From the NCBI GenBank assembly GCA_938041445.1, contig CALISO010000029.1, positions 81,032 to 145,031 on the forward strand: a DNA stretch of 64,000 bases, written 5' to 3'. The DNA comes from an uncultured Saprospiraceae bacterium. GTDB taxonomy: Bacteria > Bacteroidota > Bacteroidia > Chitinophagales > Saprospiraceae. The notes under the pieces were generated by a model. That model did no database searches. It was not told the origin of the DNA and was given only the letters and a program-made list of their open reading frames with translations. Positions within the stretch are counted from its first letter, which is position 1. Each line of letters begins with the position of its first letter. The position numbers and the translations under genes were made by a program. Positions 53,301 to 61,636 of the stretch are shown piece after piece.

Positions 53301-56288
53301 GCGGAGCTTGAAATAATATACTTGACTTACTTCAGGGTGAAATAAAAGGTTAGGTTTATATGTCGAACCTACTTCTGATTGTTGTTGATTAGCGTCAGTA
53401 TAGAGTAACTTACTTGGAGACACTCGATCATCTTTAGTAACAAGACAACGGTGCAATTGCTTGACTTCTTCACCTTCATAATCTGCAACTATCTCAAATT
53501 GAAACTCGCCTGATGGTAAATTCTTAACAGTTTCTAGTAGATCTCCAACATCAACTGTCATCATCTCAAAGGATGGATCAAAAGACTCCTCAATACTCGA
53601 TGGTTGAAAGAAAGTCTTATAACCTTGAAATTGCTCTTCTGTGTACAGTAGATGATCAAGTTTGTAGCTGCGATTCTTGAAGTATTCAGAAGGGACCAGA
53701 TACTTTTTGATAAGAATCTTACTATTGACTTCGACAGGATTATTATCAAAATTGATCCCAGTAATTGACAATTTATTAAAATCTGTATCAAGAGATAAGA
53801 CTTGTGGAATTGTATGCTTTACCCTGTAGATCGCTGGAGTCAAGTGGATAGTTTTAGTCAGGCTCAATGACTCCCCTCCTTGGTCTGTCACATCTAATCT
53901 GATGATGTACGTTTTACCTTTTTGATAAGACTTCATATTGTTAGTGTCTGTCCCAACGGACACTGTAAACTTTCCAGCTTCATCAGTAACAGTTTGACCA
54001 GATCCTACGACCTTAGCCGCTGATTGATATGGCGGATACCATCTTGATGACCACCCACATCCCCTCCATACAATGTAGGCTTGCTCAGAGATCGTATAAT
54101 GGACTTTGGCTCCTTGCGAAGGAAATCCAGACATTGATCGAATGATACCAGAGATATCTACAGTGTCACCTAGCTTCTTATAGTCTGATGAAGAATCAAT
54201 CAGACCTTCGATCGTGGGTCTCCGATATTCTTCTACTTGGATATGGGTTGAAGCAACTTGGGAATTCTGATGGCTTATCTCAATCGTACACCTCCCTTTG
54301 AGACCAGAACTCGGAATTTCAAACCTAAATTCACCAGCTCCAGAGTCATTAATATCGATAGACTTAGTACTGATGACTTGGTAGTTCGCATCTTTAAGGA
54401 TCAGTTCGATACTTGTATTAGATAGAATATTGGGTTTACTTTTTTGGTCATAATTGATTAGCAAGACTTTCCCTTTAGCAGTCTGTCCAGGACGATAGAT
54501 TGATCTATCCATAAATGTATATGCTTGCACTCTAGATCGAGAAGAATCATAATAGTTGTTTGGATAGAATTGTGATACCAGTTTATCTTCACCAATCGTA
54601 GATAACAAACGTTGATTTCTTCGATTTTTCTTTGATGAGTTTATCTTAATCTTACCAGCGTTGTCCGTAGTTAACGTGGTACTTGACTGAGTCACATCTT
54701 GATTACCATAGTATACTTCAGTGATTTCGACATTGACATTCTCCAGTGGGTTGCCTTTTGACTTGTTCAAAATCTGGATTGTGTTTCCTTCTATAGTTGT
54801 CCAATTTCTTAGATGCTGGTTGCTGACTTGGAATAATGCATACTTCGCAGTTTGTCCATTCTCTGGTTTGAAGTTGGCATTTTCTCCAATGAATAACACA
54901 TATTGGCCAGATTCGAGACCTTTCATCACATATTCTGTGCTGTGTCGTTGATAATCTTGAGCAATATCAAGGCTTACAGTCCATTCTCTAACTGATTGCT
55001 TTCTAAGGAGGGCATTTCTGTTCTTATCTTTATCTTGACCGTAATTGATAAAATACTCAATGTACTCATCCACGTTAAGTTTGGTAAGCTTAAAATGTAG
55101 GTTAGTGACATTCTTGAAGTCCACTTTGACAGGAAAGTCAACGTTTGGAACCACCACTTCATCTATCGTTAACTCGATATTGGCAATTGTCATCTGATAG
55201 ATAAGTCCATCAATCGAATTCTTTATCTTTTTATCATTTGGAGCTAAGGTCTTAAGAAGATTGTACGCTTTGAGATTGAAGCCACTGTAATCAGCATCGT
55301 AATTCCGTGCATAACTATCCCCTATTTGCATATATGCACTTGCCAAATAGTATCCATAAATTGCTTTTTGATCGCCATTTTTCGCAGTAGCATATGCACG
55401 ATCTAGTGACTCTGTATAAAGGTCAGTCGTTACATTAGATTCTTGCCCTTGCAAATATTTCTGTCTTGCGTATTGCAATCGCTGGATATCCATCTTCGAT
55501 TGAATAAAGACTTCGTTCTTGTAATATGAGAGTAGTTTTTGGTACAGGATAATCACATTGTCCTTTCGCCTTGCTCTCTGTAGTTTGCTATCAATATTGT
55601 CCTTTACAAAGTCATATACTGGTCTAAATGCAGTTGCTTGATCTATGATGCTTTCATCTACAACAGATGACATATAAGAAATGTCATTTTGAAAGAAGTA
55701 GATGCCTTGTTGGATCAAATATGGATGTAGTGAGATGAAATCGAGATCGGTTTCTTCAACTAAACCATAATCCTGGAGACTACGATCTTTGACATCTGTC
55801 AAGTCTAATGAAGATAGCATTAACTCATCTGCTCTAGCCTCAATATCTGGGATTGACCATAGAGATTGATCTTCGGGTAGTGTGCCTAAGGTAATCCTAT
55901 CGTTAAGTCTATAATAGTTCTGTTGGAGATAATACAAGTACATACTAGCTGTCGCACTTTGTAAGCAAGCCTGGACTTGACGATTAGTAACACTTTCTAT
56001 ATCAGCCTCCATTCGTTGGATAATGTCCGCAATCTCAACCTCCTCTATCATCGTTGCAATCCGATTCTGAGTGATGATACTTCTAAGAATATGAGGTTCT
56101 GCTTCATCTTTTTTGGCTTGATCATAAATCTCTAAGACCACATCAAGCGCTGATTGAGGCTGTTGCTTGGCTAGATAGGTGTCAACCTTCTTCCAATACT
56201 CAGTGTAAGGAAAATCCCCACTACCGAATGAAAACAAACCAAAAGAACACAATCCCAACATACTAATGCCTATCAAATACTTAATCAT
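50352..56288 (-). CDS. Giant alpha-2-macroglobulin-family protein lacking the thioester motif
   Basis: A 1978 aa exported protein with a signal peptide (MIKYLIGISMLGLCSFGLFS). The N-terminal ~450 residues are helical repeats; then macroglobulin domains follow, with the MG2 hallmark FMDRSIYRPGQTAKGK near residue 590 and a second-domain landmark TDGKMDNKGEYSLPFKT near residue 1240. The C-terminal part carries the thioester-domain-like helical region (FQNGDGGYSWIQGG). The Cys-x-x-Gln thioester site expected around residue 1455 reads NVSENIYIES here, so the reactive thioester is lost. Bacterial macroglobulins protect against proteases; non-thioester forms are known. DUF697 gene follows; divergent from the QEGLA gene. 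Confidence 0.88.
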   Translation of the reverse strand: MIKYLIGISMLGLCSFGLFSFGSGDFPYTEYWKKVDTYLAKQQPQSALDVVLEIYDQAKKDEAEPHILRSIITQNRIATMIEEVEIADIIQRMEADIESVTNRQVQACLQSATASMYLYYLQQNYYRLNDRITLGTLPEDQSLWSIPDIEARADELMLSSLDLTDVKDRSLQDYGLVEETDLDFISLHPYLIQQGIYFFQNDISYMSSVVDESIIDQATAFRPVYDFVKDNIDSKLQRARRKDNVIILYQKLLSYYKNEVFIQSKMDIQRLQYARQKYLQGQESNVTTDLYTESLDRAYATAKNGDQKAIYGYYLASAYMQIGDSYARNYDADYSGFNLKAYNLLKTLAPNDKKIKNSIDGLIYQMTIANIELTIDEVVVPNVDFPVKVDFKNVTNLHFKLTKLNVDEYIEYFINYGQDKDKNRNALLRKQSVREWTVSLDIAQDYQRHSTEYVMKGLESGQYVLFIGENANFKPENGQTAKYALFQVSNQHLRNWTTIEGNTIQILNKSKGNPLENVNVEITEVYYGNQDVTQSSTTLTTDNAGKIKINSSKKNRRNQRLLSTIGEDKLVSQFYPNNYYDSSRSRVQAYTFMDRSIYRPGQTAKGKVLLINYDQKSKPNILSNTSIELILKDANYQVISTKSIDINDSGAGEFRFEIPSSGLKGRCTIEISHQNSQVASTHIQVEEYRRPTIEGLIDSSSDYKKLGDTVDISGIIRSMSGFPSQGAKVHYTISEQAYIVWRGCGWSSRWYPPYQSAAKVVGSGQTVTDEAGKFTVSVGTDTNNMKSYQKGKTYIIRLDVTDQGGESLSLTKTIHLTPAIYRVKHTIPQVLSLDTDFNKLSITGINFDNNPVEVNSKILIKKYLVPSEYFKNRSYKLDHLLYTEEQFQGYKTFFQPSSIEESFDPSFEMMTVDVGDLLETVKNLPSGEFQFEIVADYEGEEVKQLHRCLVTKDDRVSPSKLLYTDANQQQSEVGSTYKPNLLFHPEVSQVYYFKLRKNTIIKEGWLSRKEALKLQFKIATSDQGGFTLHFSAALKGDVENVRINVDVPYVDTYANLDLKLDSILMPGTDYNIDAIATVDGKPLKDGNVTLVMYDAALDEIYPHQWSASFYPSFYSNLYFSDIGTGRGQVHYIGRYQNNTRYNSYIQLEVIPRAQWYGIAHLSGRNINYLSATRSGASPRMAKTMDASAPQAAEMAADTNMAENTATGYSTAQDDDSSIDTPPVPRSDFGETVFFITDGKMDNKGEYSLPFKTNDALTKWKVLAFVHDKEMRYGLAEKTIRTKKDIQIIQTPTRLLYEGDKIEWPITVQNSTDRIVEGQASISIKSYLTQEDITDQFITADADVSMSIDGMGSQNQTFRLVVPNNFKDQIEIVTAFKSSIGSDAEARVVPVLTTEQFLTAGHPIWAGPNMYEELIINPSTDQETTSLRIELVSNPFWLVARSFPMLSDRNMKVSTNVSENIYIESVANQIVTDFPSVERAFASKAITSEKTGLSRNNDVKVQELNSTPWVRQSARAETRTADFAKYFNANESTERLKQLKAKLKMFQNGDGGYSWIQGGRSSLYTTQRILLDLARLYEMTISDQIIVDRASTQRALDYIDSEIRKSRKNWTKDSVNMLMLQDLYLHAILGDNYQSPSYHKQWLSTLEQKWSNLQINEQALAGLIFLKEGMNDSATAVKTSLEERAITRDDGTIFWRGINEYYAYTNAYGTQALVISFMKAAEADATLIDSAVQWLLANKRSNEWYNDRATADVVQMLYKVYGTEMYETPNIVISLNGNRLDMEKSLTFHTIDLEPRDYSGELSITVNNGEQYPVFGGVYHQFFQPLESIKQHQSGKNLSIKKSIYVKQMKDNKVIFEPIAEGDVSVGDELTIRLEIEAFDRMQYVYISDVRPANTEPADRISGHDYRNGLYLYQSPSDIGQEFFVQTLPKGVHTLEYSVKVLQSGEVSSGLAEVQSFYVPEFSAYDVDGKVKAGPLSDD

Positions 56289-56400
56289 AATATATCTAAA
56301 TCACTGAAGCCTGTAATAACCAAAATGGCCCTTACAAATAGGTAACTCTCAAGCAAGTATGAATAGTTTAATAATATCCAACTTTTACAAATAATTGAGA

Positions 56401-56429
56401 TTTGTAGTTTTTACTTATCGTTACCTTTG
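56401..56429 (+). promoter_or_regulatory. Consensus promoter for the QEGLA gene
   Basis: TTTG (56401-56404), 17 nt, TACCTTTG (56422-56429): an exact Bacteroidota-type -33/-7 pair. The ATG is at 56435, only 6 nt after the -7 box, so transcription should start at or next to the start codon. Confidence 0.65.
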
Positions 56430-56434
56430 CTATA

Positions 56435-57688
56435 ATGGGTATGACCGAAAAAGAACACATCATCAACATTAGTGATCATCTTTATGATGCTTCTAAGTCC
56501 ATCAGGATATTGCGAAATATCAGTTGGCCAAGTAGTGTGAGAGAGGATTTTTTCCGCAAAGGAGCTGATGCACTTCCACAGGTAACTTACCCAAAGATCG
56601 ACATCACTGAGACACTGGAAAAGGTCAAGATTGCTCGTAAGCAAATACCAACCGGTTTTAGATTTGAGAATTGGGGAAATCAGATTGCTCAAGTATTAGA
56701 GGATAGCGCTTTAATGTTATCAAATCTAGGTACTGCGGAGTTCTATACGTACTCTGAGCGACTCTATGGTTGCCCATCAGCCAAGTTGCCAGACAAGGAT
56801 AATACAACTCTTGACCTAGCGAACTATTTTGAAGAGATGTATATCAATATTCAAAAGCTAGACCTTGGGGCGATTAGTCAAGCTGAATTTGATGCTTCAG
56901 CAATGCAATCCAAGATTTTAAAGGAAGTCACTGAGATGTTTGGCGATGATGCTCCAGAAGTGATCATTGATACAGAAGTATCTTCTAAAGTTATCGCGGG
57001 TCGTAGAAGGATCAGAATCAGAGAAGGTGCAACTTTTTCAGATATGGACTTAAATCAGCTGGTACATCATGAAGCCTTTGTCCATGTTGCCACATCACTT
57101 AATGGCTACAAGCAACCTCACCTAAAAATTCTATCAGCGAGTCATCCCGGCACAACTAAAACCCAAGAAGGTCTTGCTGTTTTTGCAGAATACATTACTG
57201 GTAATCTCGACCTAGATCGCTTGCGACGATTATCAGATCGGGTCATCGCAATTCAGATGGCTATTGACGGTGCTGACTTTATAGAGCTTTATCGATTTTA
57301 CCTAACCAAAACTGATATCAAAGAGCAAGCCTTCGAAAATGCCCGCAGAGTATGTCGTGGAGGATTGATTACAGGTGGTGCCCCATTCACTAAGGATATT
57401 GTCTATCTAGATGGTCTACTCAATGTCCATAACTTCCTTAGGACAGTTGTAGGGGACGGTCGAGCAGATTTACTACCATTGTTATTCGTAGGAAAGTTGA
57501 ACATTGAAGATCTAGGAGAGATGGTACATTTCAAGGAACTAGGTTTATTAGAAAGTCCCGTCTATTTACCACCTTGGATTAAAGATATTAGATTCTTACT
57601 GACCTATCTTGCCTACTCTTCTTTCCACAATCAACTCAAGTTGGATGATATGCGAGATCATTATCGAAAAATGTGCTACACTATTTAA
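56435..57688 (+). CDS. Flavohemoglobin expression-modulating QEGLA-motif-type protein (DUF1704)
   Basis: A 417 aa DUF1704 family protein. Seen: a HHEAFVHVATSLNG motif near residue 210, which resembles a metal-binding His/Glu site, and TKTQEGLAVFAEYITGN near residue 245 with the diagnostic QEGLA. Relatives look like tyrosine carboxypeptidase/zincin-like peptidases (HExxxH followed by EGLA), so a metalloprotease role is plausible. The family name comes from an effect on flavohemoglobin expression. No signal peptide, so cytosolic. A consensus promoter directly upstream would give a nearly leaderless mRNA; the second ATG at 56441 is an alternative start. Confidence 0.88.
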   Translation: MGMTEKEHIINISDHLYDASKSIRILRNISWPSSVREDFFRKGADALPQVTYPKIDITETLEKVKIARKQIPTGFRFENWGNQIAQVLEDSALMLSNLGTAEFYTYSERLYGCPSAKLPDKDNTTLDLANYFEEMYINIQKLDLGAISQAEFDASAMQSKILKEVTEMFGDDAPEVIIDTEVSSKVIAGRRRIRIREGATFSDMDLNQLVHHEAFVHVATSLNGYKQPHLKILSASHPGTTKTQEGLAVFAEYITGNLDLDRLRRLSDRVIAIQMAIDGADFIELYRFYLTKTDIKEQAFENARRVCRGGLITGGAPFTKDIVYLDGLLNVHNFLRTVVGDGRADLLPLLFVGKLNIEDLGEMVHFKELGLLESPVYLPPWIKDIRFLLTYLAYSSFHNQLKLDDMRDHYRKMCYTI

Positions 57689-57707
57689 GTAAATGATATT
57701 CTTCAGA

Positions 57708-57736
57708 TTTCGGACTAGATTGATTGTCTATATTTG
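57708..57736 (+). promoter_or_regulatory. Candidate promoter for the alginate lyase gene
   Basis: TTTC (57708-57711), 17 nt, TATATTTG (57729-57736). The -7 box is a full match and the -33 element is one base off TTTG. It predicts a 5' leader of about 50 nt before the ATG at 57793. Confidence 0.5.
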
Positions 57737-57792
57737 AGCCGTAGAGAGTATACCTTTAAAACTATAATTCAATAACAATAGAAACTCATTTT

Positions 57793-58887
57793 ATGAATCT
57801 TATCACCAAGCAATGTTTTTCCATAATTACAATTGCGTCAATTATAATCGGTAAGACATTTTTGCTGTCTAGTTGTCAAAATTCACAATCTAATTCTACT
57901 GATGAAATTAAGTCTAAGTCTGTAGACTCTTCTTCAGCTTCTGCAAAAAATGAGATGTTCCCGAGTGATGTGATTCCTTTTATGGATCAGTTCAAAGTGC
58001 TTCTCGGAGATGGATCTAAATCTAGCAAGCTTGTTGGATTCAAAAATGATGACTTCTTCTACACAGCAAAAGAAGGTGGTAAAGACTACATCGTGTACAA
58101 AGCTCCTAATAGTGGTGTCACATCTAAGAATTCTAGTAATACTCGATCAGAGTTGCACCAAAAGAAATACTGGAAGGCAATGGAAGGCGGCAACCTGACT
58201 GGTACACTGAAGGTACAACATGTATCTACCTCTGGTGATGCAAGAGTAGCAGCGTCATATTCTGTGGTTGTAGGTCAGATACACGGAGCTGACGGACATG
58301 AGAACGAGCCAATCAAGATCTTTTACAAGAAGTATCCAGGACACGAGAAAGGATCAGTTTTTTGGAATTATGAAATCAATACAGCTGGAGAAAGTAACTC
58401 TGGAAGATGGGATTACTCGTATGCGGTATGGGGTGATGATATGGCAAATATTGGTTCAAGCCCAAATGAATATCCTGCAGAACCAAAAGATGGTATCAAA
58501 CTAGGAGAAGAATGGAGCTATGAGATCAATGTGTACGAAGGTATAATGACAGTTAATTTTTCTTCTGAAGGTCACGAATCCAAGACTTTTACAAAGAACT
58601 TGATCAAATCAGAATACACCGAGAAGTCTCACATTCCAGATCAGACAAAGAAACTTTTCGTCCCTATGGGTCAAGATGGAGTAGAGAGACCAGAAGGATT
58701 TGCAGGAGAGGATATGTACTTCAAGCAAGGCTCTTACAACCAGACTAATGGAAAAGATCCATCAAAAAATATGGTCTGGTGTACTGGCGCAGAAGTTTAC
58801 GGAGGAGACATCCAAAAGCAATATGCTAATGGAGATTATGCCGAGGTATGGTTTAGCAAAGCAACTGTAGGACCAGGTAAACCATGA
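57793..58887 (+). CDS. PL7 alginate lyase, lipoprotein
   Basis: Polysaccharide lyase family 7 enzyme cleaving alginate by beta-elimination. Seen: lipoprotein signal with lipobox FLLSSCQNS (Cys near residue 28), a Ser/Asp-rich linker, then the three family motifs: SNTRSELHQ near residue 115, VVGQIHGADGH near residue 160, and MYFKQGSYNQ near residue 315, which carry the catalytic Arg, Gln/His and Tyr. The 364 aa length suits a lyase with a short N-terminal tether. It is probably surface-exposed or periplasmic. No SusCD pair, other lyase or alginate-specific dehydrogenase lies beside it, so this is not a complete alginate locus. Converges with an aldehyde dehydrogenase gene 17 nt away. Confidence 0.93.
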   Translation: MNLITKQCFSIITIASIIIGKTFLLSSCQNSQSNSTDEIKSKSVDSSSASAKNEMFPSDVIPFMDQFKVLLGDGSKSSKLVGFKNDDFFYTAKEGGKDYIVYKAPNSGVTSKNSSNTRSELHQKKYWKAMEGGNLTGTLKVQHVSTSGDARVAASYSVVVGQIHGADGHENEPIKIFYKKYPGHEKGSVFWNYEINTAGESNSGRWDYSYAVWGDDMANIGSSPNEYPAEPKDGIKLGEEWSYEINVYEGIMTVNFSSEGHESKTFTKNLIKSEYTEKSHIPDQTKKLFVPMGQDGVERPEGFAGEDMYFKQGSYNQTNGKDPSKNMVWCTGAEVYGGDIQKQYANGDYAEVWFSKATVGPGKP

Positions 58888-58904
58888 CAAAATAAAGGAT
58901 TGGC

Positions 58905-60341
58905 TTAAAACCATTTAATAGTCAAGTCAATCAATCGCTGTTTAAAGTCATTGTAAGGTGGTGTAAGTAAATCAAGTGCATTTGGCAGGTGCTGCTGAAA
59001 GACTGCACGAGCATTTGAAAATGCTTTAAACCCTTCATAACCATGTGCCTTGCCAATCCCACTATTATTCGATCCACCGAACGGAAGATTGGAATTGAAG
59101 AAATGCGCAGCATTATGATTGATGCATGTGCCACCTGCACGAGTATTGTTCATGACGTGATTGATATTCTTCTGCTTCTTGCTGTAGATATATAACGCCA
59201 GTGGTTTTTCTCTTGCATTGATCTCGTTAATCACTGCATCTACGCTAGCATATCCATAGACAGGTAAGACAGGTCCAAATATCTCTTCAGTCATCAAAGT
59301 AGAATCCTTAGCAACATTGGTCATCAATGTCGGAGCGATAAAGTCCTTACTTTTGTTAAATGTACCACCAACTTCTATCTTAGCACCCTTACTTAATGCA
59401 TCATCTATGTAGCCCTTAATCCTGCTGTAATGTCGTTGATTCACTATACGTGCATAGGATACTTCGTTAGCTGCGTCGTTGTTGTAGAAGTTCTTTACTT
59501 GCTTCTTAAACTCTGTAATAAACTGCTCAAGCTTACTTTCATGAACGTAGAGATAATCAGGTGCAATACACACTTGACCATTATTGACATACTTGCCCCA
59601 AGCTATCCGTCTTGCTGCCATTGAGATATTGGCAGATTCATCCACAATTGTTGGTGACTTACCTCCTAATTCAAGTGTTACAGAACAGAGGTGCTCGGCA
59701 GCAGCCTTCATCACAATCTTACCGATACTCGGAGCACCAGTGAAGAAGATATGATTGAATGGTAACTTTAGTAGCTCAGTTGATGTCTCTACCCCACCTT
59801 CAACTAACACTGCTTCACTTTCATTGAATACTTCAGCTATCATCTCCTTCATCAACGAGGAAGTGTGAGGAGTCATTTCTGATGGCTTGATGATGACCGT
59901 ATTACCCGCTGCAATTGCTGACACGAGTGGCCCGAATGTTAAGTTCACAGGAAAATTCCAAGGTGAAATTATCAACACTACCCCCTTTGATTCATATTTT
60001 ATCCTAGAACTTGATCCCATCATAGCAAATGGAGTCTTGACACTTTCTCCTCTCATCCAAGACCGAAGATGTGCTTTGGTATGCTTGAGTTCACTTGTAA
60101 TAGGATAGATCTCAGTGAGGTCCACTTCGCTAGGATGCTTACGATAATCCGCGTAGAGTGCTTCTTTGATTTGGGGCCTGTACTTTAATATCAGATTGTG
60201 TAATTTATTTAACTTATCTAGTCGCTGCCTTGCTGTCGTATTTCCAATGTGATATTGATTCTCTACTTGCAGATTAAACACTCTAGATAGCTCAGAGACA
60301 TCAGTCTCAAATTGAGTTGGAGGTAATATCGTACTTGCCAT
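58905..60341 (-). CDS. NAD(P)-dependent aldehyde dehydrogenase (ALDH3-like)
   Basis: Aldehyde dehydrogenase family protein of 478 aa from ATG 60341 (or 481 aa from ATG 60350). Seen: cofactor-binding ISPWNFPVNLTFGP near residue 130, FFTGAPSIGKIVM near residue 210, catalytic Glu in TLELGGKSPTIVD near residue 235, nucleophile Cys in NNGQVCIAPDYLY near residue 268, and FGPVLPVYGY near residue 370. The short C-terminus and spacing resemble class 3 ALDHs acting on medium- or long-chain and aromatic aldehydes. Substrate is not deducible. Converges on the lyase gene; whether the two are functionally linked is open. Confidence 0.92.
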   Translation of the reverse strand: MASTILPPTQFETDVSELSRVFNLQVENQYHIGNTTARQRLDKLNKLHNLILKYRPQIKEALYADYRKHPSEVDLTEIYPITSELKHTKAHLRSWMRGESVKTPFAMMGSSSRIKYESKGVVLIISPWNFPVNLTFGPLVSAIAAGNTVIIKPSEMTPHTSSLMKEMIAEVFNESEAVLVEGGVETSTELLKLPFNHIFFTGAPSIGKIVMKAAAEHLCSVTLELGGKSPTIVDESANISMAARRIAWGKYVNNGQVCIAPDYLYVHESKLEQFITEFKKQVKNFYNNDAANEVSYARIVNQRHYSRIKGYIDDALSKGAKIEVGGTFNKSKDFIAPTLMTNVAKDSTLMTEEIFGPVLPVYGYASVDAVINEINAREKPLALYIYSKKQKNINHVMNNTRAGGTCINHNAAHFFNSNLPFGGSNNSGIGKAHGYEGFKAFSNARAVFQQHLPNALDLLTPPYNDFKQRLIDLTIKWF

Positions 60342-60587
60342 ATTCAACATTATTTGTTAAAATTCTATTGTAAACTGAGTCCTTTGATAGAAGTCTGAAA
60401 CAAGATAGTAAAGTTAAATAAGACATTACTACAAGCACACTAATGAACAAAGTTTCAAATTTATCGCTGAATAACTGAACAAGTCCAACACTTATCAGTA
60501 GTATGAGTAATTACAAGGCGTGATTATGTAGTCATTTGAATCAAATAACTATCATTGACCATTTCAACCTATAAAAACATTAGAGAT

Positions 60588-61094
60588 ATGAAAATGACAA
60601 AATTTAAAGAGCTCTGTAAGGCTTATTCAAAAGCGCAATCAGATTTTGAGGACTTTCGAGATGAAAGCCATGTATTTGCTGTAGCTATGGTTGATAGATT
60701 GAAGTCATATTTCGAAATTCCAGAATCTCAATTTTCACTCTATAGCATTGGACAAAATAATGAATTCACACTTGTTCATCCTGAAATAATTAATGCGATT
60801 TCGCTTAGACCAGATTCCTTGTGGCAACTTGGCATAGGTCTGACTGTATGTAAGGCACCTGAGACTCTACCTCAAGAGCTTATTCTCCTGCACATCCTGA
60901 TACGAAGAGATATAAATGGGGTCTTCTACTTGAAGTATGGCGATGATAATCTAGAGCATAAAGTTGAAAAGTCTGAAGAATGGGACTTCATTCCATTCTT
61001 TGATTTTCTGCATAATAAGATCATTGAAACATACCAAGATCAATTGACACAATTTATTGATGGGGATTCAACGAGAAGAAAGATTGGATATTAA
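60588..61094 (+). CDS. Hypothetical protein, not recognised
   Basis: A 168 aa protein from the ATG at 60588; the track ORF begins 11 codons earlier at TTG. It looks soluble, with a helical N-terminus (KFKELCKAYSKAQSDFEDF) and mixed strands after it (FSLYSIGQNNEFTLVHPE, in part). No motif I know. It stands alone between 246 nt and 222 nt gaps that show no other gene. The uniform codon use and the length support a real gene, though evidence is limited. Confidence 0.55.
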   Translation: MKMTKFKELCKAYSKAQSDFEDFRDESHVFAVAMVDRLKSYFEIPESQFSLYSIGQNNEFTLVHPEIINAISLRPDSLWQLGIGLTVCKAPETLPQELILLHILIRRDINGVFYLKYGDDNLEHKVEKSEEWDFIPFFDFLHNKIIETYQDQLTQFIDGDSTRRKIGY

Positions 61095-61316
61095 AACATG
61101 TTAGTCTAATGTGATAAATTGGGAAATACTCAAGGATGAATTTTACTAACATAGATCTCAATTAATAGTAGAACAGATGTCTAAATTTCATCGATATTAT
61201 GCGGCAATCTTATGACCTATCACAATTAATATAATCAAGCACTTTGTGTATAAATCTAACTATTATAAATCGAACAATCTGTAGTATCATTGCGTAGTTT
61301 TAGAAAATTTAAAGAG

Positions 61317-61589
61317 ATGAACATTATTGAAAGTATTGCAGAGTTTTTCAGAAAAAGCACAGAAGCAACAATCGGAACAACACCTGAAGGTCTATGCCCA
61401 AATTGTTGGGGCACTCAAGAATATGACACTACCATCAGAGAACTCTACAAGGACCATCAGATCGATATAAATAATCGTAAACACCACTATGCCTTCATCC
61501 AAAAATTTGTGGTAGACAAAATTGAAGGTATTCAAATCAAGAAAGGTGATAGTGCTGGGACTTGTCCAACTTGTGTTTCGAAAATGTAG
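61317..61589 (+). CDS. Small protein with two CxxC knuckles (zinc-ribbon-like)
   Basis: A 90 aa protein from the ATG at 61317; the track ORF starts nine codons earlier at TTG. Seen: an amphipathic helix (MNIIESIAEFFRKSTE), then LCPNCWGTQEYD near residue 25 and CPTCVSKM at the C-terminus, so four Cys in two CxxC pairs that could bind zinc. The sequence EYDTTIREL between them has no motif. It is 47 nt upstream of xseA on the same strand. Function unknown; a nucleic-acid or protein-binding ribbon is one possibility. Confidence 0.7.
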   Translation: MNIIESIAEFFRKSTEATIGTTPEGLCPNCWGTQEYDTTIRELYKDHQIDINNRKHHYAFIQKFVVDKIEGIQIKKGDSAGTCPTCVSKM

Positions 61590-61636
61590 TAGAAGAATAC
61601 AGAGTGGTTATCTTGTGCTAAAACTCACTAAGCCAT

